Below, piece after piece: positions 33,291 to 42,407 of a stretch of 64,000 nucleotides of DNA. The notes under the pieces were generated by a model. It saw only the letters and a list, made by a program, of their open reading frames with translations, was not told the origin of the DNA and ran no database searches. How positions within the stretch are numbered: position 1 is the stretch's first letter; each line of letters opens with the position of its first letter. This DNA is from Ascochyta rabiei. Its lineage: Eukaryota; Ascomycota; Dothideomycetes; Pleosporales; Didymellaceae. The DNA is taken from NCBI RefSeq assembly GCF_004011695.2, contig NC_082414.1, positions 310,001-374,000 on the forward strand. The letters are read 5' to 3'. The position numbers and the translations under genes are program-made.

Positions 33291-34531
33291 ACGCCGCGCG
33301 TCTTGGTAAGCCACAGAAACAGTGATCTGTCACGGAAAAGTAAACTACCTAATCCCCTCCAATGATGCTGATGCACTTGGCTGGCGGCTTTTGGTCGCAG
33401 ATTCGCAGACACGCTCCGCCTCGCAGAGTGGTCGACCAGTGCTCAGAGCGCCCGCGTATCATCGCCCATTCAAGCAATGCCCCAGATGGCTAGTCTACCA
33501 CCGGCTTACCACGGATGGTGTTGCTTGCACTACCCTATCGACACAGCAGAGGCCGGCATCTTGTACATGGCTTGTCCACTTGGCAGGTTGAATGGCTGCT
33601 GGCACTGCTACTTGATGTTCGTTGGCTTGTACCGAGTATTGTATCAAATTTGCAACTACCAAGCAAGCCTGCGGCTATGTAGTTGTAGTGCTGGGCCATC
33701 AGTTTGAACAGATAACAGAGTAGCAGTAGGCGCATTCTGGACGCAGCCGCTCTTTGCGTTCCCCGTTCAAAGGACGCAGCTCTCAAAGCCACCGTTACGT
33801 GGAGATCTTCCTGCCAAGGTCGTTGTGCAGGAGCGGTTCCAGCAAGTGCTTAGCAACAGCAACAGCTTGGTACAGGAGCGTGTCTTCAAAGCTGTCTGCA
33901 AGCTGTGTCACTCGTGAGTCCGATAACCACACCGTATCTCGTGAGGGTCTCGAGTACCTGGCATGCCTGCACGGTCAGCACGCACAACCACGTGGTTGGT
34001 CTATGTCTCTCCGTTCCGTCGAGTCCACGTGCCCTGGTAGAAACCATGCTATATCTATCAGAGACACAACCATGAAAGTGCTCCAGAGTCGTATGATGAG
34101 ACCTTTCAGGACCGTACTCTCGGTGCGTCAACGACTCGGGCGATTTGACCAGAGACAAATCTGCCGTACGACATCGTCATCGTCGCCCTCTGGACGGTCT
34201 GAGCAGTCGAATGTTGTTGCAGTCCGTCTTCGCTCAGAACATAGCGGAGTCCTCGACTGATAGGCCAGAGTGGTGGAGGAGGTAGGGAAGGGTGTGTGGC
34301 TGAGATGGAACGAATGTGGCGCATGCACGCTGCAGCTCCGCGCTTTGAGCCTCTCTCTCACGTCCAAGAAAGTCGAACATCAGTCAACCGCATCCCAGCT
34401 GCACCCCGCCACATATCCACCCGCCACTTACACGTCGCGCTCCACTCCCGCTCCCACCGCAGTCGCGTCGACACTCTGCCACCTCCTGAAGAACCCTCCC
34501 CACCGAGCCGTCGCGCCCACGCCTGCACGCC
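33291..34531. other. Flank between AT-rich island and RPB3
   Basis: Composition returns to normal at about 33290. Frames such as 33754-34260 (168 codons) have no recognisable motifs. The last 150 bp are the CA/CT-rich leader and promoter of RPB3. Confidence 0.5.
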
Positions 34532-35648
34532 ATGGATTACGATGCAGATGGCGGCGCAATCAACGTGCGCTTCTTGCAGGTACACCGCCCGCTTTGCCAC
34601 TGGCTGTCGAGACCTCGTCACTGACACCGCTTCGCACAGGCCGACAACCAGCGCGCCCAGTTCATCGTCCAGAACTTCAACCTCGAGACGGCCAACTCGT
34701 TACGGCGGGTGATGCTCGCCGAGATCCCCACGCTCGCCATCGACGTCGTAGAAGTGCTCGACAACACTTCGGTGCTCGCCGACGAGTTTGTGTGCCACCG
34801 TCTCGGTCTTGTCCCCCTGTCATCGAGGGGCGTCGACGACCTACTCTACTCGCGCGACTGCGACTGCGAGGGCTACTGCGACAATTGCTCCGTCGTCCTG
34901 ACGCTGAATGCAAAATGCACGGGCAGCGAGATCATGAAGGTGTATGCGCGGGATCTGGTCATCGAGAGCAACAGGCCCAACGACGAGGTAGGGCGGCCCG
35001 TCATTGTGGATCCCGAGGGCACGGGCAGCTGCATTGTGAAGCTGCGGAGAGGGCAGGCCATCCACATGCGCTGCATCGCAAAGAAGGGTATCGCCAAGGA
35101 GCACGCAAAGTGGGCGCCTTCTGCGGCGATAGGCTTCGAGTACGACCCGGCGAACAAGCTACACCATCTGGACTACTGGCACGAAGAGGACGCTGACGCG
35201 GAGTGGTATGTTGACGTATGGTTACGACAGACATGGCTGTAGACTGACAATGCCCAGGCCCAAAGATCAAGACCGTATCAACCTCGACGGCGGCCCAGCC
35301 AACCCGGACGAACCCTTCAACTACAACGCTGTCCCAACCCGCTTCTTCTACGACGTCGAGACAGTAGGCGGCCTAGACCCCGATCAGATTGTCACAAAGG
35401 GCATTTCGACACTACAGACCAAGCTGGCCGAGGTCATTCGAGAGCTTTCTGGAGGCGTAGGACCAGACGGCGCAGGCTTCGAGGGCGCGCAAAGTCCCAC
35501 GCTCAACGGCGGCTATGGTGGTGGGCCAGAAGCTGGGTACACAACGCCTGGCTATGGCGGCGCCAGTCAGTGGGGAGGCGCAGGTGGTGCACAGGGCGGG
35601 ACGACACCATACGGTGCGACGCCCTACGGAGGAGGGACAGGCTGGTAG
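34532..35648 (+). CDS. RPB3: RNA polymerase II subunit RPB3
   Basis: Three exons, 34532-34579, 34640-35205 and 35258-35648, with introns of 60 and 52 bp; 334 aa. Starts MDYDADGGAINVRFLQADNQRA. The alpha-like dimerisation domain contains NFNLETANSLRRVMLAEIPTLAID. The zinc site is Cys90, Cys92, Cys96 and Cys99 in RDCDCEGYCDNCSV, spaced as in yeast Rpb3. The second half (DYWHEEDADAEWPKDQD...FFYDVETVGGL) completes the core. Residues after about 285 form a Gly/Tyr/Pro-rich low-complexity tail (GYGGASQWGGAGG) not needed for the fold. Rpb3 pairs with Rpb11 to nucleate Pol II assembly. Codon frame is intact across both junctions. Confidence 0.97.
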
Positions 35649-36144
35649 ATGGTTCGATGTACAACATTGCATGGGCTGGCGTTCAAAAGGGGTGCACAGT
35701 CGAGGATGCACAGAGTGACAGATTTGCGGTACATGGTTTATCTAAAGAACTAGTCTGAGCAGCGCATCTATTCAATGAAGACGGGTTTGAATACATGACA
35801 AAGTTGAGCAATCACGAGAAATAGGGATGACGTGCCCGCATTACGAGCTCAGTGGGTGTTCAAGCTCGGTCCAAACCCTGCTATGATCAAGTATCGTGCA
35901 TACACGAAAAGAACTGCGTCAACAATTTGACACGCTCGACACCACTCAACGCGATGTTATTCAAGGTGGAGCTGCTCTGACGCGCTAGTGATCTCACACG
36001 CTGCTGATTGGTGACGCGCATGACTAAGCTGCTCGCTTACCACAGCACCGATCTATCGAAATTCGCAAAAGTTCAGACGCTCGACCTCACGACCAGCCTA
36101 CTAACGTTGCAGCACATCGCCGTCCCCGCGACACCGCCGTCAAG
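35649..36144. other. Intergenic, promoter of RPS6
   Basis: 495 bp. The last 100 bp carry a pyrimidine-rich stretch and a CTAACGTTGCAG block (36099-36111) that would fit the branch and acceptor of a 5'-UTR intron, common in fungal ribosomal-protein genes. Confidence 0.45.
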
Positions 36145-37052
36145 ATGAAGCTCAACATCTCCTACCCCAACAATGGCACCCAGAAGCTGATCGAGATTGA
36201 AGACGAGCGCAAGCTCCGCGTCTTCATGGACCGCCGCATGGGCCAGGAAGTCCCCGGCGACAGCGTCGGCGACGAGTTCAAGGGCTACATCCTCCGCATC
36301 ACCGGTGGAAACGACAAGCAGGGTTTCCCGATGAAGCAGGGTGTCATGCACCCTACCCGTGTCCGTCTCCTCCTCGCTGACGGCCACTCTTGCTACCGCC
36401 CCCGCCGCACTGGTGAGCGCAAGCGCAAGTCCGTTCGCGGCTGCATCGTCGCCATGGACCTGTCTGTCATTGCCCTCTCCATCGTCAAGAAGGGTGATGC
36501 CGACATCCCCGGCCTGACCGACGTCGTTCACCCCAAGCGTCTCGGACCCAAGCGCGCAACCAAGATCCGCCGCTTCTTCGGTCTCAGCAAGGAAGATGAT
36601 GTGAGTTCTCTCATAGCTTCTTCGCCAGCCGGTGTCCCCCTGCTACAATTCGTAAAGCGAATCGTAGCAGCGACCGGCTGAGTCTGAGTTCGCCAAAATC
36701 AAAGACATGTTTACTGATCGAGTGTAAAATCTAGGTCCGCAAGTTCGTCATCCGCCGCGAGGTTCAGCCCAAGAAGGAGGGCGCAAAGCCCTACACCAAG
36801 GCCCCCAAGATCCAGCGTCTTGTTACTCCTCAGCGTCTCCAGCACAAGCGCCACCGTGTCGCACTCAAGCGCCGCCGCGCGGAAGCCTCCAAGGACGCCG
36901 CCGTACGTTTCTCCACTCCCCCGAACATTTTATAGCAGCATACTAACAACTTCCAGAACGAGTACGCTCAGATCCTCTCCAAGCGCATCTCTGAGGCCAA
37001 GGCTTCCCACGACGAGGCCCGCAAGAGGCGTGCCTCTTCCATGCGCCACTAG
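36145..37052 (+). CDS. RPS6: 40S ribosomal protein S6 (eS6)
   Basis: Three exons, 36145-36600, 36735-36902 and 36957-37052, with introns of 134 and 54 bp; 239 aa. Begins [20 protein letters not shown] and contains [26 protein letters not shown] and [15 protein letters not shown]. The basic C-terminal helix ends [10 protein letters not shown], retaining the RRASS phosphorylation site of TOR/S6-kinase signalling. Codon use is strongly biased to C-ending codons, as expected for a highly expressed gene. An antisense frame of 152 codons is its shadow. Confidence 0.98.
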
Positions 37053-37366
37053 ATCTGTCCCTAGGGGTGTCATGTTATATGATGAAAAGTCGTGAATGTT
37101 TACTTTGGCGTCGGCACGAAAACAGGGTGCAGGCTTCGTGCATCTGGAAGAATACTCCGGGATTTTAGGCATGGGCGTCTCATACCACTGACTGCACAAG
37201 GCAGTTGTCTTCAATGATACAATTGCAATACTTCACGATACTGAACATTGTCCATCGTGCGTCTTGTATACGAGTGCTAACCACAAACACGTTTGCACCT
37301 GCATAGCAATGGACTCTTGATTATCTCATGTGCAAGACCACCCAACCTTGCCTAACCTTTGACAGA
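37053..37366. other. Convergent spacer between RPS6 and AMA1-like gene
   Basis: 314 bp of 3' flanks; no further feature seen. Confidence 0.55.
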
Positions 37367-40211
37367 CTACCTAATAACAGCACCCTCCCTCTCCACCCCA
37401 TGCAGCCCCTCGAGAATATCACTTCCTCCAAGCAGCCCCGTCGTCCCACCCAGCAACCCTCCACTCCTAACCCCACCCTTCCGAGTCGTCCAAATCTCAT
37501 GGAACCTGATCGCCATGTCGCTTGCCGCAACAACAAGACATCCCTCCTCAGCCCCACGCCGACTCCACACCCCGTCCTCACCCCTCTCTCTACCCCCATC
37601 GCCCGCTTCAACGTCAGGCATACCCATTGGTGTACCTGGATATGCGACTGCGCAGAGCGCCCGATTCTCATCCCACCACGGCACGGCAACCACTTGCTCG
37701 CAGCTCGGCCACGCAAACACGGCAATACGATACGGATGTTCTGGTTGCGCAAAACCAAAAGTAGCTGCAATCTCGCGGTGTGTTTGGGACCACACTAGAC
37801 TGGTGACTTGAGCTGCACAGTCAATCGTTGCGAGACAAGTACCAGACCGCGTGTGATAAAAGTGTATGCAGCGGTCGTTCGAACCCCCGCCAATAGCCAC
37901 GAGTCCGCGATGCCACGGACAAAAGGCCACAGCTTTGACAGCGGCGCTGAGCGTCCATTTGTGTTTCGCTGCTGTGTGGGGAAGGTGGAGCACCGGACCC
38001 GAGCGGTTGGTGACGGTGTAGATCGACTCACCAGCAGGACCTTCACGCACGTTGAGAGTCGCTGAGGTGGTTTCGCTGGTGTTCGATTGCAGTACGCACT
38101 TGGTTTCGAAGAGATAACAGTTGTTGTCGTTCCCTCCACTTGCAAACATATCGCCAGCTGCAGACCACGCCAGCCCGCAAATCTGCTGTGTGTGGATTGT
38201 CATGCGTGCCAGGAGGGTCATCGCCCCATGCCAGCCGAACAGTGCACTTTGGGTTTCGGTCGGCCATTCGATACTGTAAAAGTAGATGTGTCCAACTTCG
38301 TCTCCGATGAGTAGTTCCTCTGTAGGCACAGTGATCGCCCTGTCGCGAAGTGATGGACGATGCACAGTAGTAGGTCTGAAGGCGACACACGAAACTGCCT
38401 TGGGTTGTGTGGCGTCAAACCTTGGTTCTAGGTCGAATGGACTCCAAAGCACAATGCGGCCGTCTGCTCGCCCTACTGCGAGGATCGCCTGTCCACCTTG
38501 ATTGGAAGAGAAGTCAAGAGAAGTGATATGATGAGCATCTGACGCTGCATCGGTGGGCAGAGAGTTGAGAGATTCAGGAGTGTTGACGCCGTCTCGCTCG
38601 GACCAGAGGTGTACAAAATTTCCCAGACCAACTGCGAGACATCTGGCGGTGTGAGAGTAGGCAAGCAAGGTGCAGTAGTAGTCGTCCCGCAATTGAGGTG
38701 CGTCAAGGACTGTGGGCTAATGTCAACATATCTATACTCTATTCAGTGAGATGTAACATATCTGAAGGGCAGTATCGGCACGGGTCTTGGGGTTTTCCGG
38801 TGGGATCGTTGAGACGCTTGAGTGATTTATTAGCACAAGGTTCGAGCAACTTCGGTAGACTCCAAAACAAACGTGATTTGACACCGAATTGAACCCATGC
38901 GCTATCTTTCCAAAGATGTGGTGCGTGTGGCAGAGTGTTGTCGTATTTCATGCCAGAGCGGTTGGATGATGGTGGCGTGTGTCGGAGGATACGAGCAGTC
39001 TGATCGACATCCAGAGCTAGTGCAAGGCGTCTTTCGTATGCTTCGAGTTCAGCTTCAGGGTCTGCCCGACTGAGAAACGTAGATGTGTAGAGAGGGGCAG
39101 TAGTCCTACTTCCAAGCATGCCCCCGTTGCCGGTAGAAACCGCCGCCACTGTATCGCTTACAGCAGATGGTCCACCCACATTCCAGACGGCACCGGCGCT
39201 GATGTGGCGTGCAGTTGATATCAGAGAGCTGCTCCTAAGTCTTAGGTTTGGACTTCGCATGTTCCCGCCAGACCTTGCAGCAATAACAGTATGAACCTCC
39301 CTCAAGCCTCGGAGCTCGGCATTCAGTCGACCACTCCTGCGCACCCGACGGCTGAAGGGATCACCACCTGCGCGGTGACCATGTTGGGAGATTTGTTCGC
39401 GCTCGACAGGTTTATTCAACTCGAAGCTTTCACGTGTCACTGCAGGCGGGCGACGAGAGTGGATGAAACGGTCTGGAGTACTTGTCCGAGATTTACGTGT
39501 TGGCGACAACAGACCGCCGCGTGACGCCCATTGGCTTGGTCGGAGAGGAGAACTGGAACTACGAACTGGCTGTTGGGGTGCTTTGGTGCGTGAATCGAGT
39601 TCGCTATTAGTAAGATCATTATCCCATTCGACGTCTGGGCTGATTTTAGCTGGATTGGTTGGTGGAGTCGCGTATTTGGCAACGAGTGCATCTATGGAAC
39701 TGTCAGACGAGCAGCGGTGACTGCCTCTTCGCTTGTTGTGAGGGTAAAAGTCCCGAGGACATCTTGAGAAGTCAAGCGGAGACACGATGGCTGGGATCGC
39801 ACTTTCAGAACGATCAATCGTATGAGGCAAGGAGCGGCTATTCGAGCGAGCGACGTTGATTGACCGCTGAGGAGAAGACCGATCGCAGACTATCAAGTCA
39901 CGTTTCACGAGAGAATCGTCCGTCGAGTCTAGCAAAGTAAAATCGCAGTTGGGCGAGAAGACTTCTGGTATTGAGATTGCGCCTAAACAAGGCGTGAATT
40001 TGAGCTTCGTAGGAGATGACGGAGAAGTGAAGGAAGGACTCTCGAGCTCATAATCGATGCCACAGAAGGGCAAGTAGCTCCGAATTTTGCGAGGTGATCC
40101 GGGGGTCCTGGGTGACGACCAGCCTTCTGTGCTGATAGTTTTCGTTGGAGAGAGGGGCGGTGTGGTGTAGCCAGATTCGGACGGAGTCGACTCATCATCC
40201 GTGACATACAT
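37367..40211 (-). CDS. AMA1: Cdc20/Cdh1-family APC/C activator, AMA1-like, with non-canonical splice donor
   Basis: Two exons, 40211-38762 and 38709-37367; 930 aa if joined. The N-terminal 480 residues are Ser/Pro-rich and disordered, with a C-box-like DRFIHSR at residues 247-253 (consensus DR[FY]IP; Pro is His here). The second exon is a WD40 propeller starting VLDAPQLRDDYYCTLLAYS and including CGLAWSAAGDMFASGGNDN and VAIGGGSNDRCIHFY. It ends in Ile-Arg, the IR tail that docks on APC/C. The 52-bp intron ends normally (GACATT...CCCACAG) but begins ATATGT after CAG, so it is either an AT-AG intron or a GTATGT donor mutated at +1. No canonical donor keeps frame; without splicing the protein stops before the propeller. 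Long N-terminus and sequence favour the meiotic AMA1 class over CDC20/CDH1. Confidence 0.88.
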
Positions 40212-40560
40212 GGTGACAAAAACTAGATGTTAGTTGTCGGGAGATGGAGTGCTAGTCTCAGTACATGTCGAGTAGAGCGACGTGCAAATGTACAGATGGT
40301 AGCGGAGAAGAGTGCTGTCACCGATAGAGGTACCCTGTTGGACGACCTGTCGTCGCGTCGTTAATGCTGCTCGGTTAGTCGTATAACAATGATTGCGAGC
40401 TTTGTAGGTTCAGTAGGCTTCTAGGATGTAGATTGTTTTGGAAGGCTTATCATGAAGCCTTCCTGGTGAGGGTGACGTGGGGGCAGGCGTAGTGGGGCAC
40501 ACGATTTCGCGCGATCGCAACTCGAGGCAGCCGCATCCACAACACTTGCATGAAGACGCG
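40212..40560. promoter_or_regulatory. Divergent promoter region (AMA1-like / BET4)
   Basis: 349 bp between outward-facing start codons; should hold both promoters. No specific element identified. Confidence 0.45.
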
Positions 40561-41738
40561 ATGGCAAGTGTACGTGGATGTCAGCCGAACCTCTGGAGTG
40601 ATGTGAGCTAACTTTGTATAGCATGGAATCTCACGTGGCTCGGCCCCTATCGTCCGCTCAGAGGAGGCGCGACAGAAAGAATTGCTGCAAATCAAGGCCT
40701 ACAAGGACTTGTCTGACCTCGTAAATTCCAAGGTAAGTCACATACGGAGAAAAGTGATATCATTTCTGATATGAAGGCCTGCCATAGGTAGCGGAGAGGG
40801 AACACACGTTCGAGGTTCTTGGCCTGGTTACGAAGCTCTTGAACGAGAACCCTGAGTACTACACGATTTGGAATCACCGCAGACGGGTGTTGCTTGCGCT
40901 GGTCGCCGAAGAAGCACAATTACCGGACGAGTTGTTGCAGAGCGATTTACAGCTGACGTTCGCGCTGCTTCGCAAGTTTCCCAAATGTTACTGGATCTGG
41001 AATCACAGGGACTGGCTCCTACAAAAAGCAGAGCCGCTATTGGGTACAGATGCAGCATGCAAGCTCTGGACTGGAGAGTTACAGTTGGTCAACAAGATGC
41101 TACATGCTGATAGCCGTAATTTCCACGCTTGGAGCTATCGACGTATCGTAGTATCAAAAATCGAGCGCCTGGGCTCTCTCACAACTGAGCCTGCAGACAA
41201 GAGCTCAAGCCTCGCACAGTCTGAGTTCGACTATACCACCAAAATGATCAAAACCAATCTGTCTAACTTCTCAGCCTGGCACAATCGCAGCCAGCTGATC
41301 CCTCAAATCCTCCACGAGCGCAACGCAGATGCAAAGGCGCGCCGGATTTTCCTAGCAGCAGAGCTCGAGCTCATTTGCGAGGCGATCAACACCGATCCAT
41401 TCGATCAGTCCATCTGGTTCTACCACCAGTACCTGATGTCAACTATCTCTCAGTCCTGTCCCCCAGGCAGCCTCATTATCAAGGATTTGACCAACGGCGA
41501 GCGGCAGAAGTATTATGAGAACGAGATGGAGTATATCAGAGAGATCCTGGAGGATGAACCAGACTGCAAGTGGATATACGAGGGTCTACTCGGACTCGCA
41601 GAGGCATATTTGGAGGTGGATGCGGGCACAGGAGCTGTCACAACGAAGGACATGAGGGTGTGGCTGGCGGAGTTGAAGCGTCTAGATGCGCTGCGAGCAG
41701 GCCGATGGGACGATTTGGAGAGAAAGCTCAAGCTGTGA
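40561..41738 (+). CDS. BET4: Rab geranylgeranyltransferase alpha subunit
   Basis: Three exons, 40561-40569, 40622-40732 and 40788-41738; 356 aa. The first coding exon is only 9 nt (Met-Ala-Ser), followed by a 52-bp intron (GTACGT...GCTAAC...TATAG). The join yields MASHGISRGSAPIVRSEEA, matching the usual family start, whereas the ATG at 40623 is out of frame. The second intron is 55 bp. Five prenyltransferase alpha repeats are visible: YYTIWNHRRRVL, YWIWNHRDWLL, FHAWSYRRIVV, FSAWHNRSQLI and SIWFYHQYLM. With the beta subunit and Rab escort protein, the enzyme geranylgeranylates Rab GTPases in the cytosol. No leucine-rich extension is present, as in yeast Bet4. Its stop is 24 bp from the stop of the convergent neighbour. 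Confidence 0.96.
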
Positions 41739-41762
41739 ATGCACATGACTGCGCGTCTTCCA

Positions 41763-42205
41763 TCAAGGCTTCTTGATCTGCTCTTCGGTCTTGCTCCGGA
41801 CCGGTGCCTCCTGCGCAACAGCTGGTGCAGCCAGTGCAGCTGGCACCGGATCTTTCTGTGGGCTCTTCTTCCAGGCCCAGAATCCGAGTGCATCTGACCA
41901 TGACGTGGTAGCTGGCTGGGTCTCCTCCTTGACCGGCGGTATCGAAGTGGGCGGTGGCGTGGCGGTTGACGTGGCAGGGGCGATGCTAGCTGGGTTTTTG
42001 TTGTTCGCAGCAGCGGCGGCAGCAACATCCCTATATGTGTGAATCAGAGAGAGTGGATTGGATGCACGATTGCAATGACCTACCGGTTGTACTCCTCTGT
42101 AAGCCTCTTCATCCGTTGCGACTTGAGTTCCTCCCCAAAAGTCGCCATGCCGATTGCGATGCCTGACACAGTGGCCAGTGCAACTGGGAGTATACGGCCT
42201 GCCAT
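41763..42205 (-). CDS. Small single-span protein, possibly mitochondrial
   Basis: Two exons, 42205-42084 and 42030-41763, with a 53-bp intron (GTAGGT...TATAG); 129 aa. Residues 2-23 (AGRILPVALATVSGIAIGMATF) form a hydrophobic, small-residue-rich helix preceded by a single Arg. A charged amphipathic segment follows (EELKSQRMKRLTEEYNR), then Ala runs and a Pro/Thr-rich linker, a short Trp-containing block (SWSDALGFWAWKKSP) and a basic tail ending KKP. An N-terminal signal anchor with a soluble tail fits an inner-membrane or ER protein; I do not recognise the family. It is head-to-head with MMS22 (202 bp between starts) and tail-to-tail with BET4. Confidence 0.8.
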
Positions 42206-42407
42206 TGTTGCCGTGAGACCGTGCAAGTGCAAGTGCTCAGTATCGCTAGTGCACGACCTTAATGAATGACGAAACCAGTCGCGAGCGAAAAAGTTCGGTG
42301 TTCTGGTGGCCGGCGCGCTAACGAACGCGTAAAGCTCACCTGCATCGGTGGTTGCCACTTTGACCCCACGATTCTCCATACACACAGCGACATGCAGAGG
42401 TGGCCAA

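Noticed and set aside
36073..36531. 152-codon frame antisense to RPS6
   Set aside because: Mirror of a highly codon-biased ribosomal protein gene.
38710..38761. U12-type (AT-AC) intron in the AMA1-like gene
   Set aside because: The donor ATATGT lacks the invariant U12 CCTT block and the intron ends in CAG, so AT-AG or a mutated U2 donor fits better.
40623..40728. ATG at 40623 as the BET4 start
   Set aside because: This frame reaches a stop at the TCG TAA near 40720; the family-like frame is another one, reached through the 9-nt exon.
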